DNA from: a virus
Length of the DNA stretch: 31,137 bases
Reading direction: 5' to 3' (one strand)
Virus record (IMG/VR): IMGVR_UViG_3300022221_000005
Span: 1-31,137 of that record
Shown piece after piece: positions 16,600 to 24,932 of this stretch. Numbering within the stretch: the stretch's first letter is position 1; every line of letters begins with the position of its first letter. The position numbers and the translations under genes were made by a program. A model generated the notes under the pieces. The model did no database searches and was not told the origin of the DNA. It worked only from the letters and a program-made list of their open reading frames with translations.

Positions 16600-19534
16600 A
16601 GAGGGCGATAGAAACTTTAAGCGATTTCTTCCTGTTGATGAAGAGGAGGCTGTTAAGAGTGGCCCAGGTGTTTTTGATGTTATTCAGTCGACTTTCGCGC
16701 AGGAAAATACTTTCGTAAATTTTGCAGCAAATGGGTTTAGCCTGGGCGATGAATATGCGCCTGTTGAAGGATACAACCCTTTCGAAAAAGACATTGAAGG
16801 ATACGAAATATATTCTGAGTCATTTATTGAATCTCGGTCTCCCGAGGAGACCTACGCAATCAAAAATAAGATATCGGAAGAGACACGACGAATTGAGATA
16901 ATGCGTAACGGGGGCGCCACAACAATTGCTGCTACCATAGCCGCAGGGGTTACAGACCCTATTTATTGGCCACTTATGTTAATTGGGGTTGGACAGGCAA
17001 GAACGGCTCAATCAACCGCAAGGGCTTTCTCGGCCGCAGCGAGCGCGGCTGTTGTAGCCGAGGTGCCTGTTGAGGCAGTCAAGCATAAGCTGCAAGAGAC
17101 AAGAACAATTGAAGAGTCTGCGATTAATATAGGAGGAGCGGCTTTGCTTTCTGGACTTCTTGGCTCTGGAGTTCATAAGCTGGCCAAAAAATACCCTGAG
17201 GCTGGGGTAGTTCCAAACAAGTTAATTAAAGAAATTGAAGACGAGTTTAATTCTGTCGATGATGGGCTGTCTATCGGGGCCGCTAGGGTAAAAACTTTGA
17301 CAGACGATGACTTAAGGCTTAAAGGCGTGTTTGGTTTAGAAAAGGTTCCTGTATCGCCACTTATAAGGCTAGCCACGTCACCCTCTACTGAGGTTAAAGC
17401 GATCGCAAGCCAGATGCTGGAGACTCCATTAGTATCTGAGGGGAATATTATTGGTAAGGCTACGGCTCCTGAGGGGGGATCTGTTGAGACAAGGATAAAA
17501 ATGTGGGACGCTAATCTTGCCGAATCTATCCAATCAGTTAACACCCATTATGCCTCATACCGAAAATCACGAAAAGGGGATAAGAGTCTATCTAGCAAAA
17601 ACTTTAGGATAGAGATAGGGAAAGCCATGCGACGAGGGGACGAAAGCGCTATTCCTGAGGTAAGCGCCGCCGCAAAAGAAATAAGGAGGTCATTGTTCGA
17701 CCCTCTTAAGGATGCGGCCATAAAGGCTAAGCTATTGCCCAAAGACGTTGAAGTAACAACGGCAACTAGTTATTTAACTAGGGTATATGATCATAAAAAA
17801 ATAATAGGACTGCGTCCTGAATGGAACAGTATAGTAGACGGATGGCTTAAAGGGATAAGAAAATCATCTCAAGATAAAGTTGATAAAATTCTAGAAGAAG
17901 GCGGTAAAGTTTCTCAATCTCTAAAAGGAGAAGCTGGGGTTTCAGATTTGGAAATTGAGGTGATACGAAATCATATCACTGACAGGATATTAGGGAATAA
18001 TTCTGGCCGCGCCCCGTATGACATAACTCTTGGCGAGAGAGGTCCTTTAAAGGAGCGTACATTTCAAATACCGGACAAACTTATAGAGCAATTTCTTGAG
18101 TCAGATATTGACGACATTGCACATATATACAAGAACACTATGGCCCCAGATGTTGAGCTTGGGAGGATGTACGGCGATGTAACAATGGCCGCTGAGATAG
18201 AGTCTATCAATAATTCCTATTCGATCAAGAGTAACTCAGCAAAAACAGAAAAAGAAAGACTTAATTTGGATAAAAGACAAAAGTCAGATGTAAGGGATGT
18301 AGAAGCGATGAGGGATAGACTTCGAGGAACTTTTGGAGCCCCTAAGAACCCTGATGATTTTTTTGTCAAGACAGGCCGAAGACTTAGAGATCTGAATTTT
18401 ATGTCTCTGTTGGGAGGAATGACTCTATCGGCAATACCCGATGCAGCAAGACTAGTTGCCGTCAATGGGCTAAGAAGCTCAGCTAAAGGCTTGCGTAATC
18501 TCGCCATTTCTCCAAAAAGATTTAAAATAGCAAGAAATGAGGCAAAAAAAGCCGCAGTTGGCCTCGATATGGTTCTGAATTCAAGGGCAGCTTCATTGGC
18601 GGACATAACGGATTCAGCGCAAAGAGGGTCACCTATTGATAAAGGGCTTAGGCAGGCAAGCAACGCATTTTCCAAGCTGGCATTAATGACCCAATGGAAT
18701 GCTGCATTGAAGCAATTTTCTGGGGTTATTACGTCTGATAGAATTATTGAGGAGTCATTAAGGTGGGCTTCAGGTAAGATAAAGCCAAATATGATTAGAA
18801 GACTTGCCGCATCTGGAATTGATGAGGATATGGCGGTTAGAATATCTAAACAGTTCGAAAAATACGGGGATGATGGCGATTTAAAGTTAATTAATGGGGA
18901 TAGTTGGGACGATATCCCCGCCCTAGAAACATTTAGGGCGGCAGTGTTAAAAGATGTTGATAGGACAATTGTCACCCCTGGGGTTGGAGAGAAGCCTTTA
19001 TGGACGAGTACCGAGATGGGGAAAACGATATTTCAATTTAAAACATTTGCCGCCTCTTCGCACCATAAAATTTTCCTTGCTGGCTTACAGCATGTAGATG
19101 CCATGGCGTTAAATGGTTTTTTGTTGTCTGTTGCTTTAGGGACATTAAGTTATGGAATGAAACAATACGTTTCTGGTCGGGAAATATCAGATAACCCGAA
19201 TCAAGTAACCATAGAATCTCTTGACAGGTCTGGCGCGTTTGGATACTTGTGGGACGTTAATAACATCTCATCAAAGATGACGAACGGTAAAGTCAGCGTG
19301 GAAAACATTTTTGGCGCAGATCCGGTGTCAAGGTATGCTTCAAGGAATATAATTGGAGCAATGTTTGGGCCGTCGATCGGCAAGATAGAGGATGCTAGGA
19401 CTATAGTTGGTAATCTGTCTTCAGAAGGTGAGCTTTCAGAAGCCGATATAGGAAGGGTAAGGAGAATGCTCCCGGGTCAAAACTTATTCTATATGCGTCA
19501 ATTACTAGATAAATTAGAAGGTAGAGAACAATGA
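16583..19534 (+). CDS. Large internal virion (ejection) protein, T7 gp16-like
   Basis: 983 residues, shorter than T7 gp16 (about 1300), and no lytic transglycosylase motif is visible at the N-terminus, where T7 gp16 has one. Hydrophobic Ala/Gly-rich segments at ~111-138 and ~180-197 and another at ~840-858 (MALNGFLLSVALGTLSYGM) could cross the inner membrane. The rest is helical and charged. The role as inner-membrane part of the ejection channel is inferred from position and composition. ATG 16583 is followed directly by a second ATG (16586); either could be used. Confidence 0.75.
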   Translation: MMALIREGDRNFKRFLPVDEEEAVKSGPGVFDVIQSTFAQENTFVNFAANGFSLGDEYAPVEGYNPFEKDIEGYEIYSESFIESRSPEETYAIKNKISEETRRIEIMRNGGATTIAATIAAGVTDPIYWPLMLIGVGQARTAQSTARAFSAAASAAVVAEVPVEAVKHKLQETRTIEESAINIGGAALLSGLLGSGVHKLAKKYPEAGVVPNKLIKEIEDEFNSVDDGLSIGAARVKTLTDDDLRLKGVFGLEKVPVSPLIRLATSPSTEVKAIASQMLETPLVSEGNIIGKATAPEGGSVETRIKMWDANLAESIQSVNTHYASYRKSRKGDKSLSSKNFRIEIGKAMRRGDESAIPEVSAAAKEIRRSLFDPLKDAAIKAKLLPKDVEVTTATSYLTRVYDHKKIIGLRPEWNSIVDGWLKGIRKSSQDKVDKILEEGGKVSQSLKGEAGVSDLEIEVIRNHITDRILGNNSGRAPYDITLGERGPLKERTFQIPDKLIEQFLESDIDDIAHIYKNTMAPDVELGRMYGDVTMAAEIESINNSYSIKSNSAKTEKERLNLDKRQKSDVRDVEAMRDRLRGTFGAPKNPDDFFVKTGRRLRDLNFMSLLGGMTLSAIPDAARLVAVNGLRSSAKGLRNLAISPKRFKIARNEAKKAAVGLDMVLNSRAASLADITDSAQRGSPIDKGLRQASNAFSKLALMTQWNAALKQFSGVITSDRIIEESLRWASGKIKPNMIRRLAASGIDEDMAVRISKQFEKYGDDGDLKLINGDSWDDIPALETFRAAVLKDVDRTIVTPGVGEKPLWTSTEMGKTIFQFKTFAASSHHKIFLAGLQHVDAMALNGFLLSVALGTLSYGMKQYVSGREISDNPNQVTIESLDRSGAFGYLWDVNNISSKMTNGKVSVENIFGADPVSRYASRNIIGAMFGPSIGKIEDARTIVGNLSSEGELSEADIGRVRRMLPGQNLFYMRQLLDKLEGREQ

Positions 19535-22134
19535 CACTTAATATTGGCGATTCTAGGAATGAATACACCGCTACATCAGCTCAGACTATATTTAACTACA
19601 CATTTAAAATATATGATGCGGGTGACTTAGACGTTTATGTAACCCCTGCTGGCCAGGAATGCAGCGCGGGCGACCTGACTACCGCCTATTCAGTATCTGG
19701 CGTTGGGAATACTGGCGGGGGGACAATAACGCTTGTTACGCCAACATCCGTTAATGACCTGGTCACTATTGTTAGCGCCATCCCAGGAAACCGAACCACT
19801 GACTACCAAAATAATGGTGATTTTAGGCCGGATACGGTTGACGATGATTTCGACAGGGTGGTTTCTCTTGTTAAGCAGGTTGATGAGCGGGCAAAAAGAT
19901 CTTTATCATTCCCTCCCTGCCAGCAAGGCGTTTCCCAGCTAAGTATGCCTGCTCCAGTAACCCAAACATTTCTACGATGGAAATCTGATTTAAGCGGTCT
20001 TGAAAACGTTACGCTTAGCGCTTCAGGAGTTGCCGCTGAGGTAAGTGTTAACACATATGCTGCTCTCAGAAGCTTGGCGTCTACTGGATATAGTGATGGA
20101 CAGGTTATTTTTGTCACCGGTGACACTATTCACGGTTGGGGAGTAGTTAAGACAGGCACGGTCGTAGATGATGGTGCAAATAATATCGTTTTTAACGATG
20201 ATGCGAATCGGTACTGGGACAGGCTACCGGATTGCACAAAGATCAGCGTAACTCATTTCGGAGCTATCGCAAATAACTCAACTGATAATTCGACAGCGAT
20301 AAAAAACGCGATAATAGCCGCCAGAAAGATACGTGCCGCATCTTCTGAGTTAACGAATATCACGGTCTGGTTCCCAGACGGAGAAGATTCTTATAATCAT
20401 AGCGAAGGTATTCCTGTTGTTTCTGGAGTATATCTGGCCTGTCAGTCAAGAAACTCTGTGACACTAAAATGTACTGGCACACAAGCATCTTTTTATACGG
20501 CTACAGAATCCGGTGGTGTCTTTACTGATAACCTAGACCAACCCATTAACGTAAACACGTCGGAAAATAATGGAATCATAAATATAAGGTGGACTCATAC
20601 CGGGACAGTAAGCGCTAATGCACCGGACTCTGGTGTAGCATTTGCTGGAGTTGGGCACATACACAACGCTCCTAGGATAGAGCTAGACAACCTTAGAATT
20701 AGTTCGCAAACTAATTGGAAGCATGGACTATATATTAAAAACTCCTATGGCTCTAACATAAGACGGTTCTATTCTTCAAGGGGCGCTTCTTACCACGGCG
20801 GAGTTGGCTTATATATAGATTCGTTTAATAACTCTACTCTTGTCGACCAACCTTTCGTCTTTGGGGAGTGGGCAAAAGGGATAAGGTCAACAAACCCAGA
20901 TACTGTAACAATATTAGAGCCAAATGTAGAACAGGCTTGGGTGAATATATCAATAAATGGAGACAATCCTAAGTTATTTGGTGGATATGTCGAAGGAGGT
21001 AAAATATCAGAAATAGACATAGGGTGGGATTCAGCAACCACATGCCAAGATTTTGAGATTAGTAGCATTTGGCTAAATGGCGGAGCAGCCTTTGCGCTAA
21101 GTCTCGTTGATTCCAGTAGGTTTAGGTGGGTTCTTTCTGCGTCTGGAACAAGTGAATACTATCTTCAGAGGGATACTGGGGCGCTCGACCCTCAAGTTCC
21201 AAAGCCATATACATTAAACGAGAACGGAACCCCAATGACTGGTGGCTCCATTGGATCTTTATCTGCTGCTGAGTGGGGATGGGGAGACAATGATAGCCTT
21301 GGGTATTCCACTATATACGCTAGACTTGTTGACAGCACAGACCCAGATACTAAAGCAACTGGATGGCTTAAGCCTGGAGTCCATGGTATTAGGCTTGGAA
21401 GGTGTCAAGGTGGAGATGTGCGGGTAAGACATTTCGAGGGTAGCTATACAACAGAATTCGCCTGTGAAACAGCAGCAAATGGGAATGTTGGAAATAAAAT
21501 TCTATTCCCTAGAGGAGATGCATCTAACCCAGCGCTATCCTCTTTTGGGCTTAACGCAGGGAGAAATGTTGTTGAGGTAGTTGGCCTAGATAATTCTGAT
21601 TATAGACAATATAAGCTTTGGTCAACAGATAATGGGAGAGAGATTCAGACAGAGCTAAACCAGAGAGGCGCAAAATTCCAGAATTTTGTAATAGAAATAA
21701 GAAACAATGCAGCGACACTAGAAGCAAGAATAGTGTCAGGAGCAGGAACGGCAACAGCTTATGATACGTGTTTCGAGACATTTTCCGCAACGTATACGGC
21801 GCTTGGGGCGGATGTATCTTCTGGTTCTGACTTTAGTGGTTCCGGTATAGGTCGTCTCTCTGGGTCTATAAACACTATTGTTCTAGATAACTATGCCCAA
21901 GCGGCTAGCTCTGAGCAAGGAGTTATTGTTGGGTCTATATTTAATTCATCAGGCACAATAGTTTGCGCAGAAGCTCTTCTTGTTAATAGAGATATCAATG
22001 GGGTAACCAGGACTAGAGTTGAGATACAATTTACAGATGCTTCCACAGGTGCAAATTTCGATATAACCACAGCAAACATAGCGGCAGGTAAGATTATAAA
22101 AATACCTGTTCTTGGGTTTTTGTGGGATGTATAG
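19531..22134 (+). CDS. Tail fibre/spike with T7-like anchor and beta-helix
   Basis: 867 residues. Residues ~1-150 match the T7 gp17-type N-terminal anchor ('SAQTIFNYTFKIYDAGDLDVYV', 'TPTSVNDLVTIVSAIPGNR', 'DDDFDRVVSLVKQVDERAKRS'). Residues ~225-560 look like a pectate-lyase-type right-handed beta-helix ('VTHFGAIANNSTDNSTAIKNA', 'VWFPDGEDSY', then many short strands). The end (~700-867) is a beta-rich receptor or trimerisation part. It probably binds or degrades surface polysaccharide; catalytic residues cannot be assigned. The stop is directly adjacent to the convergent minus-strand gene. Confidence 0.9.
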   Translation: MTLNIGDSRNEYTATSAQTIFNYTFKIYDAGDLDVYVTPAGQECSAGDLTTAYSVSGVGNTGGGTITLVTPTSVNDLVTIVSAIPGNRTTDYQNNGDFRPDTVDDDFDRVVSLVKQVDERAKRSLSFPPCQQGVSQLSMPAPVTQTFLRWKSDLSGLENVTLSASGVAAEVSVNTYAALRSLASTGYSDGQVIFVTGDTIHGWGVVKTGTVVDDGANNIVFNDDANRYWDRLPDCTKISVTHFGAIANNSTDNSTAIKNAIIAARKIRAASSELTNITVWFPDGEDSYNHSEGIPVVSGVYLACQSRNSVTLKCTGTQASFYTATESGGVFTDNLDQPINVNTSENNGIINIRWTHTGTVSANAPDSGVAFAGVGHIHNAPRIELDNLRISSQTNWKHGLYIKNSYGSNIRRFYSSRGASYHGGVGLYIDSFNNSTLVDQPFVFGEWAKGIRSTNPDTVTILEPNVEQAWVNISINGDNPKLFGGYVEGGKISEIDIGWDSATTCQDFEISSIWLNGGAAFALSLVDSSRFRWVLSASGTSEYYLQRDTGALDPQVPKPYTLNENGTPMTGGSIGSLSAAEWGWGDNDSLGYSTIYARLVDSTDPDTKATGWLKPGVHGIRLGRCQGGDVRVRHFEGSYTTEFACETAANGNVGNKILFPRGDASNPALSSFGLNAGRNVVEVVGLDNSDYRQYKLWSTDNGREIQTELNQRGAKFQNFVIEIRNNAATLEARIVSGAGTATAYDTCFETFSATYTALGADVSSGSDFSGSGIGRLSGSINTIVLDNYAQAASSEQGVIVGSIFNSSGTIVCAEALLVNRDINGVTRTRVEIQFTDASTGANFDITTANIAAGKIIKIPVLGFLWDV

Positions 22135-22446
22135 CTACCTAAGACTTGGCCACGATGGAAGCTGTACACCATATTCTGTATGGAAGTGAGCAGAAAGAGC
22201 CAGAGAAACCTCAGAGGGCTCTTCTGTATTCTGCTCCATTGTTGACTTTTTACCCATATATACGTCAAGAAAAGGCTTATATATGTAGTATTTGAAATCG
22301 CCCTCTTTCCACTTGATCCTCTTGCCTGACATGGCCGCATATCTGTAGTGGCCAGACTTGTTCAAGGCCCCCTCACACATCCTGCACCACAGGTGAAGAG
22401 ATTTTACTTGCTGGTACGTAATAGATTTATGTGTCGTACTGTTCAA
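22135..22446 (-). CDS. Hypothetical protein, last gene of the early operon
   Basis: 103 residues from a TTG start with GGAG 8 bases upstream, overlapping the end of the upstream gene. It contains 'QVKSLHLWCRMCEGALNKSGH', 'SGKRIKWKEGDFKYYIYKPFLDVYMG' and a polar tail. The middle looks like a compact alpha/beta protein; I do not recognise a family. It ends directly against the tail fibre stop on the other strand. Confidence 0.55.
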   Translation of the reverse strand: MNSTTHKSITYQQVKSLHLWCRMCEGALNKSGHYRYAAMSGKRIKWKEGDFKYYIYKPFLDVYMGKKSTMEQNTEEPSEVSLALSAHFHTEYGVQLPSWPSLR

Positions 22447-22690
22447 CCATATGCTCCATAAATTGAGAGAATGATTCTGTTGTAGAAATCAATCTGACTG
22501 CGTTAAGCGATGACCTTGCCGTTTCTCTCTTATTCTTTAGAATTAGCCATTTCTCTTCCGATTTCATCACCTTAAGCGGGTCATCACAAGTAGACTTTAT
22601 ATAGTTAAAGGTAGCCTCAAGACCTGCTGCTTCCTCGTCAGTATCTTTTAGGAATTGTATTGCGTCTTGTATATCCATGTCACTCAGCAT
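22427..22690 (-). CDS. Small helical hypothetical protein of the early operon
   Basis: 87 residues (ATG 22690 with AGGG 8 bases upstream; an in-frame ATG at 22678 is possible). Helical and charged: 'AIQFLKDTDEEAAGLEATFNY', 'EKWLILKNKRETARSSLNAVRL', 'QFMEHMVEQYDT'. Small proteins with a 'TDEEAA.LKA' helix followed by 'K..R..A..S' are common next to phage annealing-protein genes, but their function is unknown to me. It overlaps both neighbours. Confidence 0.6.
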   Translation of the reverse strand: MLSDMDIQDAIQFLKDTDEEAAGLEATFNYIKSTCDDPLKVMKSEEKWLILKNKRETARSSLNAVRLISTTESFSQFMEHMVEQYDT

Positions 22691-22859
22691 AGGAAGTCCC
22701 TAGAGAGTAGGGCCACGCAAAGAGAAGAAAAACAGCAAGAAGAAAGTTTGATGTTATATGGTGATCCTCCCTATATAGCCGTATCTTTAATAAAGCCCTA
22801 TATCGGCCAAATGTAAACAGGTACCCAATGAACCAAATAAATATAATTAGGTTTATCAT
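22680..22859 (-). CDS. Small membrane protein, two hydrophobic segments
   Basis: 59 residues from ATG 22859, which follows the upstream stop by one base (TAA A ATG); a longer in-frame reading upstream is not needed. Hydrophobic segments at residues 2-15 (INLIIFIWFIGYLF) and ~38-52 (NFLLAVFLLFAWPYSL) flank a basic loop (GRYRALLKIRLYRED). It could be a holin-like or exclusion protein. It is translationally coupled to the 151-residue membrane protein upstream. Confidence 0.55.
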   Translation of the reverse strand: MINLIIFIWFIGYLFTFGRYRALLKIRLYREDHHITSNFLLAVFLLFAWPYSLGTSYAE

Positions 22860-22860
22860 T

Positions 22861-23316
22861 TTAGTCACCCCAAAGTCTATATCGTATTTGAAGACCGACG
22901 GCATCGTATGATTTTGAGTCTGGATTAATTGCGCACGAGTGGTGCCTGTAAACGCCCTCGAAGTTAAACATCTTGTCGTATGACTCATACACATTAAAAA
23001 TAATACCGCCATTGCTTGTCAGCTTATCACTATACATCCCTGCCTCACATTGAGGTGACTGCTTAAATGTATCCTCAACGCCAACATAGATATCCAGATA
23101 GTTTATCCATCGACCGTGATCGTCTGCCCTGGCAAACATAGAAAGAATAGAGCCGAATATGAATATCCCTATAAAAGTAGCTATCCCAACCAGAACACCC
23201 TTTCCGTCTCTTGTCTTAAAATAAGCCTTTATTTCGTCTATCCCCTTAATTTGCCAAACTAGGATTAATGCAACTAAGGCTATTGCTGAGCTTATGGCAA
23301 GGAACAAACTTTTCAT
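22861..23316 (-). CDS. Membrane-anchored protein with a C-terminal beta-barrel-like domain
   Basis: 151 residues. Two hydrophobic segments (residues 3-21 and ~40-62) precede a C-terminal domain with 'YLDIYVGVEDTFKQSPQCEAG', 'SNGGIIFNVYESYD', 'FEGVYRHHSCAIN' and 'YDAVGLQIRYRLWGD'. Strands alternate as in small outer-membrane barrels, with two conserved-looking Cys (93 and 127) that could form a disulphide. I recall similar 'KQSP.C...SN.G...N.Y.S.D..F...Y.HHSCA.N.D...YDAVG' proteins in other phages, without known function. A role in altering the host envelope is possible. ATG 23316 has AAGG about 8 bases upstream. Confidence 0.65.
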   Translation of the reverse strand: MKSLFLAISSAIALVALILVWQIKGIDEIKAYFKTRDGKGVLVGIATFIGIFIFGSILSMFARADDHGRWINYLDIYVGVEDTFKQSPQCEAGMYSDKLTSNGGIIFNVYESYDKMFNFEGVYRHHSCAINPDSKSYDAVGLQIRYRLWGD

Positions 23317-23339
23317 ATCGAACCCTTATTATCAGTTTA

Positions 23340-23438
23340 TTAAACAATTGGGAAAAAGCTTGCTAGCAATGCCCCAGCCAGGAAAACAAGAACAATAACT
23401 CCCAGCGTCTTAGACTTCATAGACTTAATAAGAATCAT
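23340..23438 (-). CDS. Very small membrane protein
   Basis: 32 residues (MILIKSMKSKTLGVIVLVFL, then AGALLASFFPIV). A basic N-terminus leads into one hydrophobic segment. ATG 23438 has AAGG about 9 bases upstream; longer in-frame starts to 23555 lack a good ribosome site. It lies in the gap between the VRR-NUC gene and the 151-residue membrane protein gene. The call rests only on composition and start signal. Confidence 0.4.
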   Translation of the reverse strand: MILIKSMKSKTLGVIVLVFLAGALLASFFPIV

Positions 23439-23598
23439 CTTTTTGAACCTTAGGATTAATTTTAAGATCATAATCAATGATTCAAGATAGAATATTATTC
23501 TAGCCAGAATTGTCTCGAACATAGTGAGCACCGTAACGTGTTGACATATACACAAGTATAGCTCCTATCTTCGTCGTTCATGTCAATAACTCGCATAA

Positions 23599-23976
23599 TC
23601 ATTTCTGCGACATATATGTTGTAATTGCTGCAATAGCTATGTCAGAACCGGCGCACCATATGGCCTCGTAGCCCATTTTAGTCATCAGTTCAATATGCTC
23701 CATCTGATCCTTTGATACAGAGCAAAGTGTCTTATTGACGTCTTTCATCTCTACCCAGAGTCCGTGCTTGTCTCCTACAGGGACAGCGATGAATAGGTCG
23801 GAAACCCCCTTCTTGAATCCTTCAGCCATAAGGTATCGCATCCTGGCCACCCTCTTTTTTGGGATTAGGTCACACAGAATGGCCCCGTTCGGGTTAGAGA
23901 AAATACACCACTTGTGTTTCGGGTACTTTGCTCTAAACCACTGGATAACCGCTACTTGATGATCATGCTCACTCAT
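23599..23976 (-). CDS. VRR-NUC domain nuclease
   Basis: 125 residues, a stand-alone VRR-NUC (PD-(D/E)XK-like) nuclease. Seen: 'EHDHQVAVIQWFRAKYP' (helix with the conserved H/E-x-Q), 'FSNPNGAILCD' (NPNG), 'GFKKGVSDLFIAVP' (metal Asp78-like in G-x-S-D-L), 'GLWVEMKDVN' (E-x-K), 'VSKDQMEHIELMTKMGYEAIWC' (Q-x8-GY). All catalytic elements are present. Such nucleases process branched DNA. It sits in the recombination operon with ERF, SSB and the YbcO-like nuclease. The start overlaps the upstream stop. Confidence 0.9.
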   Translation of the reverse strand: MSEHDHQVAVIQWFRAKYPKHKWCIFSNPNGAILCDLIPKKRVARMRYLMAEGFKKGVSDLFIAVPVGDKHGLWVEMKDVNKTLCSVSKDQMEHIELMTKMGYEAIWCAGSDIAIAAITTYMSQK

Positions 23977-24304
23977 TACCGTATTTTTCTTTTAGTTTAA
24001 TATAACGCTCTCTTTCCTTGGCTTCTTTTTCTACAGACTTTATTATTGTCTCTCTTTCGCGCATACATTTGTATTCGTCATGGGTTATGAGGCCAAGCTC
24101 ATATTTATCAAAAATAGTTAAATTGGATGGTCCGCATATGCTAATTTCCGCATCACCGCGCTCGTAGCCCTCCTCAGATTCAAATACAATCGCGTGTCCG
24201 TCTGTTGTTATAATTGAAACCATACAATTACCTGTGCCCATTGCATGGCTGCAAATGATTTTTCCATGTAAGTCTTCCCAGCGTTTCATTAATATTTTAG
24301 CCAT
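23969..24304 (-). CDS. Hypothetical protein of the recombination operon
   Basis: 111 residues; ATG 24304 has GAGGA about 9 bases upstream. A beta-rich N-terminal half ('LHGKIICSHAMGTGNCMVSIIT', 'HAIVFESEEGYERGDAEISI') is followed by a charged helix to the end ('EYKCMRERETIIKSVEKEAKE'). The family is not recognised. It lies between the YbcO-like and VRR-NUC nuclease genes and overlaps the latter. Confidence 0.65.
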   Translation of the reverse strand: MAKILMKRWEDLHGKIICSHAMGTGNCMVSIITTDGHAIVFESEEGYERGDAEISICGPSNLTIFDKYELGLITHDEYKCMRERETIIKSVEKEAKERERYIKLKEKYGNE

Positions 24305-24322
24305 AGTGATGGTCCTCTTATG

Positions 24323-24619
24323 CTATATGTGTGACACATACCCTTTCTCTATCCAGTATTCCCATGTCCTATATAAGCCTCTGATAATACATTGCTGTAT
24401 CTCAATCTCCGACACATCCTTAACATATCTTCTTTTGTCTATTATGTCGTGGCAATCTGAGCACGCAAAAACAGCAAAATAGTCAGGAGACTTTATCCCC
24501 ATTCCCTTTCTCTCTGTATTTATATGGGCTAAAACCGTTGTCTCGTGATTCATGTTGCAATGCGGATGTATGCCAAGAGCGCAGTCCATAAACCTTGCCG
24601 AGTTACGTAGATTAGTCAT
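24323..24619 (-). CDS. YbcO-type recombination nuclease (DUF1364)
   Basis: 98 residues from ATG 24619, chosen because AAGGAG lies 6 bases upstream; the ATG two codons earlier would abut that ribosome site. 'MTNLRNSARFMDCALGI' start, 'NHETTVLAHINTERKGMGIKSPDYFAVFACSDCHDIIDKR' and a final 'RTWEYWIEKG' match the YbcO/DUF1364 family of HNH-like zinc nucleases (Cys and His at 'C...H' and 'C.DCHD'). These occur next to lambda-type recombination genes and are thought to act on recombination intermediates. The start overlaps the upstream stop. Confidence 0.88.
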   Translation of the reverse strand: MTNLRNSARFMDCALGIHPHCNMNHETTVLAHINTERKGMGIKSPDYFAVFACSDCHDIIDKRRYVKDVSEIEIQQCIIRGLYRTWEYWIEKGYVSHI

Positions 24620-24896
24620 CTTCATCTCCTTCTGTTTTCTTATCTAATATATCCATAAACATGCACATAAGATCTTCCTTTCTAACCATGTAAGAGACAT
24701 CCCCCTGATTACGTATTTTTATAGCATCTCTCTCTGGAAAATACATATATACCACTGGCCCTCCAAGGTCACATAAATCTATATTTATTATGCTGACAAC
24801 TCTTCCGTCTAGCATTTCATATAGTTCTCTTATGTCCCTGAAGGCGCCCTTGGTTAAACGTATCTCTATAAGATCTTTTTCATTTCCATAATTCAT
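24612..24896 (-). CDS. Hypothetical protein downstream of ssb
   Basis: 94 residues from ATG 24896, preceded by GAAGG at 4 bases. A longer reading from 24932 would begin inside the parS-like palindrome (MFHVEQ...) and has no ribosome site. The protein has 'LIEIRLTKGAFRDIRELYEML', 'SIINIDLCDLGGPVVYMYFPE' and an acidic tail (KKTEGDEDD). It looks like a small alpha/beta protein; no family recognised. It is coupled to the YbcO-like gene. Confidence 0.6.
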   Translation of the reverse strand: MNYGNEKDLIEIRLTKGAFRDIRELYEMLDGRVVSIINIDLCDLGGPVVYMYFPERDAIKIRNQGDVSYMVRKEDLMCMFMDILDKKTEGDEDD

Positions 24897-24915
24897 TATG
24901 CCTTCACTCCCGGCT

Positions 24916-24931
24916 TGTTCCACGTGGAACA
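24916..24931. promoter_or_regulatory. parS: parS-like centromere palindrome
   Basis: TGTTCCACGTGGAACA is a perfect 16-base palindrome and fits the bacterial chromosomal parS consensus TGTTnCACGTGnAACA at all 14 defined positions. It lies in the 36-base noncoding gap between the ssb stop and the next gene start. With equal base frequencies one expects about 0.0001 such sites in 31 kb. No parA or parB gene is visible, so any ParB would be the host's. Binding and function are inferred. Confidence 0.75.
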
Positions 24932-24932
24932 T

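Noticed and set aside
18217-18975. 252-residue minus-strand open frame
   Set aside because: Antisense to the large ejection protein gene, with low-complexity Ser/Leu/Ile composition typical of shadow frames.
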